Part shown: positions 1-8,798 of the stretch, piece by piece
Position numbering within the stretch: position 1 is the first letter of the stretch
Layout of the letters: every line of letters begins with the position of its first letter
Assembly (NCBI GenBank): GCA_028293325.1
Contig: JAQGPA010000054.1
Span: 27,391-91,390, forward strand
Length of the DNA: 64,000 nucleotides
Direction of reading: 5' to 3'
Source of the DNA: Pedosphaera sp.
Lineage (GTDB): Bacteria; Verrucomicrobiota; Verrucomicrobiia; Limisphaerales; Pedosphaeraceae
Notes under the pieces: model-generated
Told to the model about the DNA's origin: nothing
Seen by the model: the letters and a program-made list of their open reading frames with translations, nothing else
Database searches by the model: none
Position numbers and translations under genes: made by a program

Positions 1-587
1 AGTGAAAGTCCTTTGGGCGCCAACTCACCGACCACAATAAAGGGCACGTTCTTGATGCGCATGATTTGGCCGATGACATTGCCATCTGCATAAAGCTGGT
101 TGGCGATGGTTTTCCCGATTACCGCCACCTTGTTGGCGCTGCGGATATCCTGCTCTGTAAACATCGCTCCCTGAGCCAGGGGCCACTGCCGGATGTCGAG
201 GTAATCCTGTCCCTCGCCCAAAATGGACGTTGACCAGTTCTGGTTTCCCGACTGCACCTGGCTGTTGGAACGCATTTCAGGACTGATAAGCGTAACACCC
301 GGCACCTCGCGCTCAATCGCCTGCGCGTCCTCGATCGTCAATGTCCCGGCGCCGCCCCAACCGGAATGCACCCCGCCGCGCGTGAAACTACCCGAGAAAA
401 TCAAAATCACATTCTGGCCCAGGCTGGCAATCTGCGATTCCACCTGGGACTTGGCTCCGTTGCCGATGCTGACCATCGCAATCACCGCGCCCACGCCGAT
501 GATCATGCCCAGCATGGTCAGCACGGTGCGCATTTTGTTTCGGCGTAAGGCGCGCAATGCAATCCTGAGTGTGGCAAGTATTTTCAT
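1..587 (-). CDS. MacB-like ABC transporter permease, 5' part only
   Basis: This is the N-terminal 195 codons of a membrane permease; the gene continues beyond position 1. The start ATG (585-587) overlaps the stop of the ATPase gene in an ATGA arrangement, so the two are translationally coupled. The protein begins with a short basic stretch (about residues 9-17, LRALRRNKM) followed by one transmembrane segment containing LTMLGMIIGVGAVIAM. A soluble domain with the sequence feel of MacB_PCD follows, for example IEDAQAIEREVPGV and AVIGKTIANQLYADG. In this family the periplasmic domain sits between the first membrane helix and a C-terminal FtsX domain, which here would lie outside the window. It would work with the ATPase and adaptor downstream in efflux or lipoprotein or peptide release. 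The substrate cannot be read. Confidence 0.85.
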   Translation of the reverse strand, partial: MKILATLRIALRALRRNKMRTVLTMLGMIIGVGAVIAMVSIGNGAKSQVESQIASLGQNVILIFSGSFTRGGVHSGWGGAGTLTIEDAQAIEREVPGVTLISPEMRSNSQVQSGNQNWSTSILGEGQDYLDIRQWPLAQGAMFTEQDIRSANKVAVIGKTIANQLYADGNVIGQIMRIKNVPFIVVGELAPKGLS

Positions 588-1345
588 GGCGCTAATTGTA
601 CGGCCTGTTGGGCCTCTTTTAACTTACGCAATTCCTCGGTGGCGGACAACCGGCTGGCCACCGCCACATCGCTCACAATCCGCCCATCCCGCATGATGAC
701 GTTTCGCTTGGTATAACTGGCAATGTCCAGTTCATGCGTCACCATCACCACGGTAATCCCCTCATCATTCAATTTTTGGAATACTCCCATGATTTCGATG
801 CTGGTCTGCGTGTCCAGATTGCCGGTCGGCTCGTCCGCCAGCAGCATCGCCGGCTGATTGACCAGCGCGCGCGCAATCGCCACCCGCTGTTGTTGTCCAC
901 CGGAAAGCTGGTTCGGATGATGATCCGCCCGGCTGCCCAACCCGACGACCCCCAAGGCCTGCACCGCCCGCTTCCGTTGCTCGTGGGCGGTCAGGTGTTT
1001 ATGGGTGTACATCAATGGCAACTCCACATTTTCCAGGGCCGTCGTCCGTGACAACAAATTGAAGCCCTGGAACACAAACCCGATCTTCTGGTTCCGAATG
1101 CTCGCCAGTTCATCCCGGTCCAGCCGCGAAACATCCACTTCATCGAGCAAATAGCGTCCCTGCGTGGGACGATCCAGACAGCCCAGGATGTTCATCATGG
1201 TCGATTTCCCCGAACCGCTCGCCCCCATGATGGCCATGAACTCGCCCTTCGCCACCTGCAATGACACATCCCGCACCGCATGCACATCCACTTCGCCGGT
1301 GTGATAAACCTTGTGAATGTTTTCCAATTGGATGATCGGGCTCAT
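584..1345 (-). CDS. ABC transporter ATPase, MacB/LolD type
   Basis: This 253-residue protein is the nucleotide-binding subunit of an ABC exporter. Visible motifs are Walker A GASGSGKST (about 41-49), the Q-loop in GFVFQGFNLL, the signature LSGGQQQRVAIARAL, Walker B MLLADEPTGNLD and the switch His in VMVTHELD. This set is typical of the MacB/LolD/FtsE group of cytoplasmic ATPases that power FtsX-type permeases. In MacB the ATPase and permease are one polypeptide, while here they are separate genes joined by a 4-bp overlap. The adaptor gene lies 20 bp upstream in the same direction, so the three form one operon. A C-terminal extension of about 25 residues past the usual ATPase fold is helical and charged. 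Confidence 0.92.
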   Translation of the reverse strand: MSPIIQLENIHKVYHTGEVDVHAVRDVSLQVAKGEFMAIMGASGSGKSTMMNILGCLDRPTQGRYLLDEVDVSRLDRDELASIRNQKIGFVFQGFNLLSRTTALENVELPLMYTHKHLTAHEQRKRAVQALGVVGLGSRADHHPNQLSGGQQQRVAIARALVNQPAMLLADEPTGNLDTQTSIEIMGVFQKLNDEGITVVMVTHELDIASYTKRNVIMRDGRIVSDVAVASRLSATEELRKLKEAQQAVQLAP

Positions 1346-1365
1346 TATTTTGTCGCAAATCTAAC

Positions 1366-2691
1366 CTAACCTCCGAACCGCCGCTGGCCACCAAACGGAT
1401 TTGTTTGCGCCGGCTGCGCTGATGTGCTCCCCGCACTCTGGCCGGTGATAACCGTGTCTCCCTCTTGCAATCCCTCCGTGACTTCTGTGGAAATACCGTC
1501 ATTAATCCCGGTCTTGATCTGCACCGGTTGCGCGGTTGGTTTTTTTCCAGTGGCAGCATCGCCATCCGCCAGAATATACACCGTCCGGTTTGAATTGGGC
1601 CGCTCCCCTCGCGGTTTGCCACCGCCAGGGCCACCGCCGCCCCGTCGGCCGCCGCCGTTGCCGCCGCCGCCCGCTGCCGGCGGATTGTCCACCGACGCGA
1701 CGGCCGCATTGGTCCCAACCACCCCGGCATTGGTATCCTTGGGCGTCACGGCCGCAACTTCTGGCGGACGAAACCGCAGGGCGCTGTTGGGAATCTTCAC
1801 CACATTCGTCCGTTGGGCAGTGACGATTGAAACGTTCGCAGTCATGCCTGGCTTAAGCTTCAGGTCCCGGTTATTCACGCTGATGACCGTGTCATAGGTG
1901 ACGACATTCTGATTCGTCGCCGCCGCGTTCCGGACCTGCAGCACCGAACCCCGGAAGGTGCGATAGGGAAACGCATCCACGGTGAAATTCACATTCTGCC
2001 CCAGTTCAATGCCGCCCACGTCGGCCTCCGACACGGACGCATCGATCTGCATCTTGGCCAGATCGTTCGCGATCACAAACAACGTCGGTGCGCTTAAGCT
2101 CGCCGCCACGGTCTGGCCCACATCCACATTGCGCGAAATTACCACGCCATCGATCGGAGCATAAATCGTGGCCCGGTTCAGGTTCACCTGCGCTTGCTCC
2201 AGCGAGGCATTTTTAATCATCACGTTGGCCTGGGCCTGATGCAAATCCGCCACGGCTTTGTCATAATCTGATTGCGAAATGAGCTTGGCATTATAAAGCT
2301 CATCCGCCCGTTTCTTCTCGACTTGCGACAACTCCAACGCAGCCTTGGAATTTTCAAGTTCCCCTTCCGCCTGGTCTCGGACAGCCTTGAACGTCGCCGG
2401 ATCCAATTGGGCAATAATCTGGCCATTGGTCACCGGCGAATTGAAATCCGCATACAATTTGCTGATGATTCCCGAAATCTGGCTGCCGATTTCCACGTTG
2501 ACTACCGGGTTCAACGAACCGCTGGCCGTGACTGCCTGGGTCAAATCCCCGCGCGCCACCACCACCGTTCGGTATTCAGGGTCTTTATTATGCGGAAACC
2601 CCCAATACCAGACCCCCCAGCCCGCCGGGGCGCCCACCACCACGATAACCATCAACCACTTGAAACTGATAAAGCCTACTGATTTTGCCAT
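1366..2691 (-). CDS. MacA-like periplasmic adaptor (HlyD/RND-type membrane fusion protein)
   Basis: This 441-residue periplasmic adaptor belongs to a tripartite exporter. One N-terminal membrane segment (about residues 12-30) anchors it. A barrel-sandwich half begins near residue 45 (RGDLTQAVTASGSLNPV), then a coiled-coil hairpin (about 100-165, ending QAQVNLNRATIYAPIDG) and a second half with AQLDP and DVGQTVAA. The beta-barrel includes GMTANVSI. A Gly/Arg-rich linker near residues 340-360 (GGGGNGGGRRGGGGPGGG) interrupts the C-terminal domain. That is unusual for MacA and probably an unstructured insert. It is the first gene of the operon, ahead of the ATPase and permease. No outer-membrane TolC partner is present in the window. 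Confidence 0.9.
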   Translation of the reverse strand: MAKSVGFISFKWLMVIVVVGAPAGWGVWYWGFPHNKDPEYRTVVVARGDLTQAVTASGSLNPVVNVEIGSQISGIISKLYADFNSPVTNGQIIAQLDPATFKAVRDQAEGELENSKAALELSQVEKKRADELYNAKLISQSDYDKAVADLHQAQANVMIKNASLEQAQVNLNRATIYAPIDGVVISRNVDVGQTVAASLSAPTLFVIANDLAKMQIDASVSEADVGGIELGQNVNFTVDAFPYRTFRGSVLQVRNAAATNQNVVTYDTVISVNNRDLKLKPGMTANVSIVTAQRTNVVKIPNSALRFRPPEVAAVTPKDTNAGVVGTNAAVASVDNPPAAGGGGNGGGRRGGGGPGGGKPRGERPNSNRTVYILADGDAATGKKPTAQPVQIKTGINDGISTEVTEGLQEGDTVITGQSAGSTSAQPAQTNPFGGQRRFGG

Positions 2692-2876
2692 ATATTACAC
2701 GTTCGATTATCACTGTAAGACTCCGCAGACCAACTAAAAGTTACCGTTAATCACTGTCACTGCCTCACTTTCGTCTGGCCGACCATGGTTCCAACACTGC
2801 CGCTCTCGATGGAATTTTAAATAATAGCTCATATTTTGAACTTTGGCAGGTTGCCATTGCCGATTAGACTCCCTCC
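2692..2876. promoter_or_regulatory. Divergent intergenic region between exporter operon and trpD
   Basis: These 185 bp separate the leftward exporter operon from rightward trpD, so they must carry promoters for both. The stretch is more AT-rich than the flanking genes, notably around 2815-2840 where the rightward promoter would be expected. I could not pick convincing -35/-10 pairs for either direction. Confidence 0.4.
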
Positions 2877-3914
2877 GTGTTGAAGTTATTTAACCAACAA
2901 CTCGCCGGCTCCGTTCATCTGACGGATGACCAGGTCGCCGCTGCGGTGGCGCAACTGGTCGATGAAGCCGTCCCGGCGGAGTTGAAGGCGGATTTTCTTT
3001 GCGAACTGGCGCGCAAAATCGAGACACCGCAGGAAATCGCCGCCTTCGCCCGCGAACTCCGCGCCAAATCCATCCAGCCGCCGCTCGACCCTGAAACCCG
3101 CGCGCGGGAAATCCTCGATGTCTGCGGCACCGGCGGCGACCGCCTCAACACCTTCAACATCTCCACCACTGTTGCCATCGTCTGCGCCGCCGCCGGCGTG
3201 ACGGTCGCCAAACATGGTAACCGCGCCATCACCTCGCAAGCCGGCAGCGCCGATGTCCTCGAAGCCCTCGGCATCCGCATCGAGCTCACACCCGAGGAAG
3301 CGGCTCAATCGTTGCGCGACCATCATTTCGCCTTCTTCTTCGCGCCAAATTATCATCCGACCTTCAAGCACATCAGCGCGGCACGAAAGCTCTGCGCCCA
3401 ACGTGGCCAGCGCACCATTTTCAATTTTCTCGGTCCGCTCCTCAACCCCGCCCGGCCCACCGCGCAACTCGTCGGCGTGCCGCGCCCGGAACTTTGTGAA
3501 ACGCTGGCTCAGGTCATCCAATCTCTTGGCGTGCGTCGCGGCATGGTGGTCTGCGGTCGCGTCGGCGACGCCTGGCTCGATGAACTCTCCACGCTGGGCG
3601 ATACCACCCTGGCCGAGTTTTACCATGATCGCGGCTTCTCCGCCTCGACCATTTCGCCAACTCATTTTCCGCTGCAACCCGCCACACTGGCCGACCTCAC
3701 CGGCAGTGACCGCAAGGCAAACGCTGCTATCGTCCGCCGCTTGTTGCAGCACGAAGACCGCGGACCGAAACTCGACGCCGTGTTGCTCAACGCGGGCGCG
3801 GCACTATTCGTCGCCGGCAAGGTGCGCTCGGTGAACGAAGGCTGGGATCACGCCCTGGACCTGATCGCCACCGGCAAAGCCCGCGCCAAACTCAACGAGT
3901 TGATCGCGGGTTGA
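2877..3914 (+). CDS. trpD: Anthranilate phosphoribosyltransferase
   Basis: TrpD transfers phosphoribose from PRPP to anthranilate in tryptophan synthesis. The 345-residue length is normal. The glycine-rich PRPP motif DVCGTGGDRLNTFNIST (about residues 80-97) and KHGNRAITSQAGSADVLEAL (about 110-130) match the family, as do NFLGPLLNPA and QLVGVP further on. The start is GTG at 2877, immediately followed by TTG, so either could initiate; no strong ribosome-binding site is visible. No other trp genes adjoin it, so it is an isolated pathway gene here. A TrpD2 paralogue is less likely because the motifs are canonical. Confidence 0.93.
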   Translation: MLKLFNQQLAGSVHLTDDQVAAAVAQLVDEAVPAELKADFLCELARKIETPQEIAAFARELRAKSIQPPLDPETRAREILDVCGTGGDRLNTFNISTTVAIVCAAAGVTVAKHGNRAITSQAGSADVLEALGIRIELTPEEAAQSLRDHHFAFFFAPNYHPTFKHISAARKLCAQRGQRTIFNFLGPLLNPARPTAQLVGVPRPELCETLAQVIQSLGVRRGMVVCGRVGDAWLDELSTLGDTTLAEFYHDRGFSASTISPTHFPLQPATLADLTGSDRKANAAIVRRLLQHEDRGPKLDAVLLNAGAALFVAGKVRSVNEGWDHALDLIATGKARAKLNELIAG

Positions 3915-4107
3915 TATCCATAGATTTGGCCGGGGGTGGGTTATTACTACTACGGCTTAACTTGGCCGCGCCTGTATAAAATCACTGAGGCAAATCAGAA
4001 CAATCACGCTCAGGCGGGGTTAGGATGGATTGTAGTCGAAAGCAATCTTGCCTCAGGGATGGTCTTCCACTACAACCATTCGGGACCGCCAAGCACCTAA
4101 TCAACTT

Positions 4108-4584
4108 ATGTATAAGATAATTGGAGCCAACCAGGTCGAATACGGACCGATTTCAGCCGACCAATTGCGCCAGTGGATTGCCGAAGGCCGTGCCGACGCC
4201 AACACGCAGGCCCGCCTCGAAGGCACCTCGGATTGGAAACCACTCCGCAACTTCCCGGAATTTGCCGGCAGCTTCCCCGCCCAATCCTCGTCGGTTCCGC
4301 CTCCGTTTAGCACCACCGGTGGCACCATGCCGTCGGTGCCCAACTATTTGGTCCAGGCAATTCTTTGCACTCTGTGTTGCTGTCTTCCGCTGGGCATCGT
4401 GGCCATTGTCTATGCCGCGCAAGTGAATGGCAAACTACAGGCTGGTGATTATCAGGGCGCGCTGGCCGCGTCCAAAAACGCCAAGCTTTGGTGCTGGATT
4501 GCCTTTGGCCTTGGGATAGTGACAAACGCCATTATTATCATAATCCAATTTGCGGCTGCCGGCCTGTCCGGTTTTCATCAATGA
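4108..4584 (+). CDS. GYF_2 domain plus CD225/dispanin-like membrane protein
   Basis: This 158-residue protein has an N-terminal GYF_2 domain (about residues 1-55: MYKIIGANQVEYGPISADQL, then EGTSDWKPLRNFPEF). A Ser/Pro linker leads to a C-terminal two-helix membrane unit. The first helix carries a Cys-rich LCTLCCCLPLGIVAIVYA, then AGDYQGALAASKNAKLW and a second helix, which is the pattern of CD225/dispanin proteins. GYF_2 domains in bacteria are thought to bind proline-rich peptides, but the partner is unknown. I place the start at the ATG beginning the GYF_2 domain; an upstream in-frame ATG at 4048 adds 20 unrelated residues. Its stop overlaps the next gene's start (ATGATG), so the two are coupled. 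Confidence 0.82.
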   Translation: MYKIIGANQVEYGPISADQLRQWIAEGRADANTQARLEGTSDWKPLRNFPEFAGSFPAQSSSVPPPFSTTGGTMPSVPNYLVQAILCTLCCCLPLGIVAIVYAAQVNGKLQAGDYQGALAASKNAKLWCWIAFGLGIVTNAIIIIIQFAAAGLSGFHQ

Positions 4585-5009
4585 TGCTCCCGAACCAGCC
4601 ATATCCGGCCTCACGCCACTGGATCGCGGCGCTCACCTTGCTGGCCGTGGCTGGCGGCGTGGTGGTTTTGTTTCTGTTCAACCCCGCGCAACACTCGTTT
4701 TATCCGGTCTGCATCTTCCACCGGCTTACCGGATTGGAATGTCCCGGCTGTGGCGCGTCGCGTGCCTTGCACAGTCTGTTCCATGGCCGCCTGCTGGCCG
4801 CACTGCATTTCAATCCACTGTTCGTGCTGGCCTTGCCCTTCCTGCTCTTTGTCGGCGTCCGCATGCTCTGGTGCGAAATTACCGGCCAGCCCCAACCGGC
4901 GATTAAAATGCGGGCGTTCTGGATAAAACTGATCGCCGCCACCATCATTATCTTCACCATTGCCCGAAATATTCCGTTCGCTCCGTTTACTTATTTGTCG
5001 CCGCCATGA
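4581..5009 (+). CDS. DUF2752 small membrane protein
   Basis: This is a 142-residue integral membrane protein of the DUF2752 family. The diagnostic stretch is CPGCGASRALHSLFHGRLLA followed by ALHFNPLFVLALPFLL. There is one hydrophobic helix before this motif and two after it. The CPGCG cysteines are the conserved core of the family, whose function is unknown. The start ATG overlaps the stop of the GYF_2/CD225 gene by 4 bp, supporting co-translation. A second GYF_2 gene begins 64 bp downstream, so these genes probably form a membrane-associated cluster. Confidence 0.85.
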   Translation: MMLPNQPYPASRHWIAALTLLAVAGGVVVLFLFNPAQHSFYPVCIFHRLTGLECPGCGASRALHSLFHGRLLAALHFNPLFVLALPFLLFVGVRMLWCEITGQPQPAIKMRAFWIKLIAATIIIFTIARNIPFAPFTYLSPP

Positions 5010-5073
5010 ACCTGGGCGCATTCATCGCTGAATTTGGCTCGTATGATTGGTCCTGAACTCCTTTCCAAAGTCT

Positions 5074-6036
5074 ATGTATAAAATCATCGGAGCAGACCAG
5101 CAGGAATACGGACCGGTCAGCGCCGCGCAATTGCGCCAATGGGTCGCCGAAGGCCGCGTCAACGGCCAAACCAGCGTTCAGGCGGACGGCACCACCGAAT
5201 GGAAACCGCTCGCCGCCTTTCCGGAATTTGCCGCTTTGCTCACTCTCCAGGCTGTGCCGCCGCCCTACACATCCTCCGCCAATCTGCCGTCCGGCTCGAA
5301 TGCGGTCGCTCAACAACTCCTTGCCGGCGATTCGGATTTTGATATTGGCGATTGTCTGAGCCGGGCCTGGAAATTGTTGATGAGCAATTTCGGCCTGCTC
5401 GCGGGTGCAACCACTCTCATCTGGTTGATCGATTCTGTGGTAATGTTCATTCCACTCATCGGTGGTATTGCAACCATGTTGCTTAGCGGCGTGCTTTATG
5501 GCGGTTTGTTTCTGGTTTACTTAAAACGCATTCGCGGCCAACCCGCGAGCGTGGGGGACGCTTTCTCGGGATTTAAGACTTCATTTGTGCAATTGATGCT
5601 CACCAGCCTCGTTACCAAACTGCTCAGCGCCATCGGCTTTATATTCTGCGTTCTTCCTGGGATTTACCTGAAGGTTGCATGGTTTTTCAGTATCCCTTTG
5701 GTGGCCGATAAGCGTCTTGAATTCTGGTCGGCCATGGAATTAAGCCGGAAGATAACCACCCGTGTTTGGTTCAAGGTTTTCCTGCTTTTGCTCATCGCCT
5801 TCGCTCCGTTCATGATATTTAATTTTTACGCGCTCATGAAGGCGTTTAACCTGGCCTTTGAATTGTTCCAGTCCGGTTCGCCAGATTTCCAAAAAATGAT
5901 GGATTTTGCCGGGGCCAGCGTCCGGCTCAATCTCTTGGGCAGGCTTGTCCTCTTGGTTAACCTCCCCTTTGCCTTGGGTGCCATTTTGTATGCGTACGAA
6001 GATCTCTTTAACCCTCGGACGGCGCGAACCGGTTAG
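5074..6036 (+). CDS. GYF_2 domain polytopic membrane protein
   Basis: This 320-residue protein starts with a GYF_2 domain (about 1-52: MYKIIGADQQEYGPVSAAQL, GTTEWKPLAAFPEF) nearly identical in layout to the one in the gene at 4108. A linker follows, then a polytopic membrane part with about six hydrophobic segments. That part resembles the DUF975 / glycerophosphodiester phosphodiesterase membrane-domain group (FDIGDCLSRAWKLLMSNFGL, GGLFLVYLKRIRGQ, PGIYLKVAWFFSIPLVAD). The start is set by the GYF_2 domain; a GTG/ATG-type start at 5047 would add nine residues. The last 47 bp overlap the next gene in another frame. The paired GYF_2 genes suggest a duplicated adaptor module. Confidence 0.8.
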   Translation: MYKIIGADQQEYGPVSAAQLRQWVAEGRVNGQTSVQADGTTEWKPLAAFPEFAALLTLQAVPPPYTSSANLPSGSNAVAQQLLAGDSDFDIGDCLSRAWKLLMSNFGLLAGATTLIWLIDSVVMFIPLIGGIATMLLSGVLYGGLFLVYLKRIRGQPASVGDAFSGFKTSFVQLMLTSLVTKLLSAIGFIFCVLPGIYLKVAWFFSIPLVADKRLEFWSAMELSRKITTRVWFKVFLLLLIAFAPFMIFNFYALMKAFNLAFELFQSGSPDFQKMMDFAGASVRLNLLGRLVLLVNLPFALGAILYAYEDLFNPRTARTG

Positions 6037-6391
6037 TCGCCAAACTGCCTGGGGCTGTTTCACCACCAATGTGGCATTACCGGGCTTTGGCTCCTTGGTC
6101 GCGGGTTACAAGGTCGGCTATCTCCAAGTCGTGTTAGGCCTGGCGGGTTTGGCGCTCACCACGGTTTTCGGGATTCGATTCATCATCTGGTACTTCAATC
6201 ACCGGCCCCAATTGCAGGAGGTTGAGCTTGAGCCCGACAGATACTTTCTCATGGTTTGGTTGCCTGTCCGCTGGGCTTTGTTGGGCATCGGTATCTTTGC
6301 CATCGGCTGGTTATGGGCCATGGCCAGCAGCCTAGCAATTCTTGCCCAAGCGCGGAAAGTTAAGAGCGCCGTCCCGCCCCGCATCCAATAG
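5990..6391 (+). CDS. Small polytopic membrane protein
   Basis: This 133-residue protein has about three hydrophobic helices (VGYLQVVLGLAGLALTTVFG; ALLGIGIFAIGWLWAMASSL among them). I do not recognise its family. The ATG at 5990 lies inside the 3' end of the preceding GYF_2 gene (47-bp overlap, different frame). An earlier start at 5906 would read through that gene's well-conserved end and is less credible. FTTNVALPGFGSLVAGYK looks like the conserved entry segment. It ends the GYF_2/DUF2752 cluster and likely acts in the cytoplasmic membrane. Confidence 0.65.
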   Translation: MRTKISLTLGRREPVSRQTAWGCFTTNVALPGFGSLVAGYKVGYLQVVLGLAGLALTTVFGIRFIIWYFNHRPQLQEVELEPDRYFLMVWLPVRWALLGIGIFAIGWLWAMASSLAILAQARKVKSAVPPRIQ

Positions 6392-6436
6392 TCTTTTGCG
6401 CGTGACCGCTGCGTCATCCTGTGGCATTTATCAAGC

Positions 6437-6712
6437 ATGGCAAAGTTTACCGCGGCCCAAATCAAGTCTGCCCTCGCCGGCGTCCCGGAATGGACGAAGC
6501 GAGGTGGCGCCATCACCCGCACCTTTCAATTCAAGGATTTCCCCGCCGCCATCAAGTTCGTCAATGCCTTGGCCAAAATCGCCGAGCGGGCTTATCACCA
6601 TCCGGATATTGATATCCGCTGGAACAAAGTCACACTCACCCTGACCACCCACGACCAGGGCGGTTTGACGGAAAAAGACTTCGCCCTCGCTAAAAAGCTC
6701 GACCGCCTCTGA
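6437..6712 (+). CDS. phhB: 4a-hydroxytetrahydrobiopterin dehydratase (PCD/DCoH)
   Basis: This 91-residue protein has the full length of pterin-4a-carbinolamine dehydratases, which dehydrate 4a-hydroxy-tetrahydrobiopterin to recycle the cofactor of aromatic amino-acid hydroxylases. The catalytic signature HHPDI (about residues 55-59) is present, followed by WNKVTLTLTTHD containing the third histidine and GGLTEKD. No phenylalanine hydroxylase is nearby, so it may serve another pterin or moco-related role, as many stand-alone bacterial PCD proteins may. It lies between unrelated genes, with short gaps on both sides. Confidence 0.9.
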   Translation: MAKFTAAQIKSALAGVPEWTKRGGAITRTFQFKDFPAAIKFVNALAKIAERAYHHPDIDIRWNKVTLTLTTHDQGGLTEKDFALAKKLDRL

Positions 6713-6782
6713 CCGGATGGGGACAATCACGGGAACACGTTAGTTATTCATCAGGTATCACGAACGACGCATTATTATTTGT

Positions 6783-7973
6783 ATGTTGGAAGTTCAAACG
6801 CTGTTTAAACGTCACTTTAATTTTTCCGCCACGCATATCGTCCGCGCCCCGGGCCGGCTCGAACTGCTCGGCAATCACGTGGATTACAATGACGGCCTGG
6901 TGCTCTCCCTCGCGGTGGACCGTTACATCGAGATTGCCTCCTCGCCCCGCACGGATGGCAAAATCGAGCTGATCTCCTCCTCTTTTCCTGAGCCTGAAGT
7001 TTTTTGGTCGAACGAATTCAAGAAAAACCCCGCCGCTCCCTGGGCGGATTACGTCAAGGGCGTGCTCGACCAGTTGCACAAGCGCGGCGTCAATTTCAAC
7101 GGCTTCAACGCCGCCATCCACGGCACCATCCCCATGGGCGCGGGCATGAGCAGTTCCGCCGCGCTGGAAGTCGCCACCGCCCTGACCGTCCGGCAGCTTT
7201 ATCCGTTCAGCCTCAACGAAACCGGCGCCGCACTGCCGCCCACACGCGACTCGCAGGGCAAATTGCCCCCGCTCTCCAATACGGAAAAATTGCACTTCGC
7301 CAAGGTTTGCCGCGCGGCGGAAAACCAGTTCGTCGGCGTTCAATCGGGCCTGCTTGACCAGATTTCCTCCCTGTTCGGCAAAGCCTGGCACGTCATGGAA
7401 ATTGATTTTCAATCCCTATCCGTGCAACTCACGCCCATGGCCGGCGAAGCCATCATCGTCTGCAATTCCGGCGTCAAGCATTCGCTGGTGGCGGGCGATT
7501 ACAACGAACTGCGCGTGCAGTGCGAAAACGCCGCCAAGGCGCTCGGCGTGAAATTTCTCCGCGCGGTGGATCCCCAGTTTCTCGCGGCCAACAAAGCCAA
7601 ACTTACCCCGCGCGAATACGAATGCGCCTTCCATGTGGTCAGCGAAATCCAGCGGGTCATTTTTGCGGTAAAGGCGTTGCGTGAGGATGATCACCAACAG
7701 TTCGGCCAATACATGTTCCAGAGCCACGAGAGCTCGCGCCACTTTCTCAAAAACAGCGTGCCCGAACTGGATCTGCTCGTCGATTTGGCCCGCACGCAAC
7801 CCGGTTGTCTCGGCGCGCGCCTGACCGGCGGCGGCTTCGGCGGCGCCACCATCAATCTTGTCGCCCATCATCAAGCCGAAGCGTTCATGGCCAACATGGC
7901 CCGCCTCTATCAGGAACGCACCGGCCACAAGATGCAACCCATCCTCTGCCAAATCGTGGACGGCGCGGGCTAG
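6783..7973 (+). CDS. galK: Galactokinase (GHMP kinase family)
   Basis: This 396-residue GHMP kinase most resembles galactokinase, which phosphorylates galactose at C1 for the Leloir pathway. Motif 1 is RAPGRLELLGNHVDYNDG (about 22-39), the ATP-binding motif 2 is PMGAGMSSSAALEVAT (about 118-133), QSGLLDQISSLFG carries the catalytic Asp, and motif 3 is ARLTGGGFGGATINLV. The usual GEHTDYN is GNHVDYN here, so the first sugar-contact Glu is replaced by Asn. Some other bacterial galactokinases share GNH, but substrate preference could differ. No galT or galE neighbours it. Confidence 0.86.
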   Translation: MLEVQTLFKRHFNFSATHIVRAPGRLELLGNHVDYNDGLVLSLAVDRYIEIASSPRTDGKIELISSSFPEPEVFWSNEFKKNPAAPWADYVKGVLDQLHKRGVNFNGFNAAIHGTIPMGAGMSSSAALEVATALTVRQLYPFSLNETGAALPPTRDSQGKLPPLSNTEKLHFAKVCRAAENQFVGVQSGLLDQISSLFGKAWHVMEIDFQSLSVQLTPMAGEAIIVCNSGVKHSLVAGDYNELRVQCENAAKALGVKFLRAVDPQFLAANKAKLTPREYECAFHVVSEIQRVIFAVKALREDDHQQFGQYMFQSHESSRHFLKNSVPELDLLVDLARTQPGCLGARLTGGGFGGATINLVAHHQAEAFMANMARLYQERTGHKMQPILCQIVDGAG

Positions 7974-8000
7974 GCATCGGCGTGGGCACTTGCACCCACC

Positions 8001-8798
8001 TCACCCCAGCCGCCGCAACAAATAGGCGTCCTGGTTCTGGTAGCCGCAGTCTTTGAAATCTTCCACTTCAAAGAGCCCCGCCAGACATTGTTGCGTGAAG
8101 CTCTCGCTCACCATGCTGGCATTTTTGTAATGGCCCGCATGCTCCAGCCACGCCCAGCCTTGGCGGTCGAATTGTTGCGTCACGATCGCGGGCCGATCCG
8201 CGTGCTGCGCAATGCTCGCGCCGTGCTGCGTGACATAGGCCCGGCCGCCCGGCATCAGCACGCGATGCAGTTCGGCGTACCATTGCCGGTGCCGCTGCGG
8301 ATGAATATGCGTCAACACGCTGAACGCAAACAACCCGCCGAAACTTTCCGCCGCGTAAGGCAGCGGCGGCAAGTCTCCACATAAGGTCACATTGGCGCGC
8401 ATGCTCGTCTGCAACCATTGAATCGCCTCCGCATCCACATCGCAGCCATGATAAGTCTTCTTCCAGCCCGGATAACCCTGCAACCAGGTTAACGTGCGCC
8501 CGCTGCCGCAACCCCAATCGAGCATCGGCGCGGTTGGCTGTTCGCCAAATATTTCCATGACGCGCGTCGAGGAATTCATCCCCTGCAACCAGAAATTCGC
8601 CATCGAGTCGCGCGCCCCCACATGCAGGCGCAGTTCCAAGGGCGGCACCGGCCAATTGTTGTAGTGCCGCTTGATGAGTTTGCCGATGACGTTTTCGGCT
8701 GCTTCGACGGCGCCCTCCAGTTCCCTGGATTTTTTGCGGCACTGCTCAAGCTCCTGAGGTGATTGTGCGTTCGGTCTGAAAAACGACTTTAGTTTCAT
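8001..8798 (-). CDS. Class I SAM-dependent methyltransferase
   Basis: This is a 265-residue methyltransferase. The SAM-binding motif I is MLDWGCGSGRTLTWL (about residues 92-106), followed by the acidic GCDVDAEAI, CGDLPPLPYAAESFGGLFAF and HIHPQRHRQWYAELHRVLMP, which match Methyltransf_11/25-type enzymes. I set the start at ATG 8798 (MKLKSFFRPNAQ), because the longer frame upstream lacks domain similarity. The first 85 residues hold a helical charged region (ELEQCRKKSRELEGAVEAAE). It converges with galK with 27 bp between their stops. The substrate is unknown. Confidence 0.83.
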   Translation of the reverse strand: MKLKSFFRPNAQSPQELEQCRKKSRELEGAVEAAENVIGKLIKRHYNNWPVPPLELRLHVGARDSMANFWLQGMNSSTRVMEIFGEQPTAPMLDWGCGSGRTLTWLQGYPGWKKTYHGCDVDAEAIQWLQTSMRANVTLCGDLPPLPYAAESFGGLFAFSVLTHIHPQRHRQWYAELHRVLMPGGRAYVTQHGASIAQHADRPAIVTQQFDRQGWAWLEHAGHYKNASMVSESFTQQCLAGLFEVEDFKDCGYQNQDAYLLRRLG

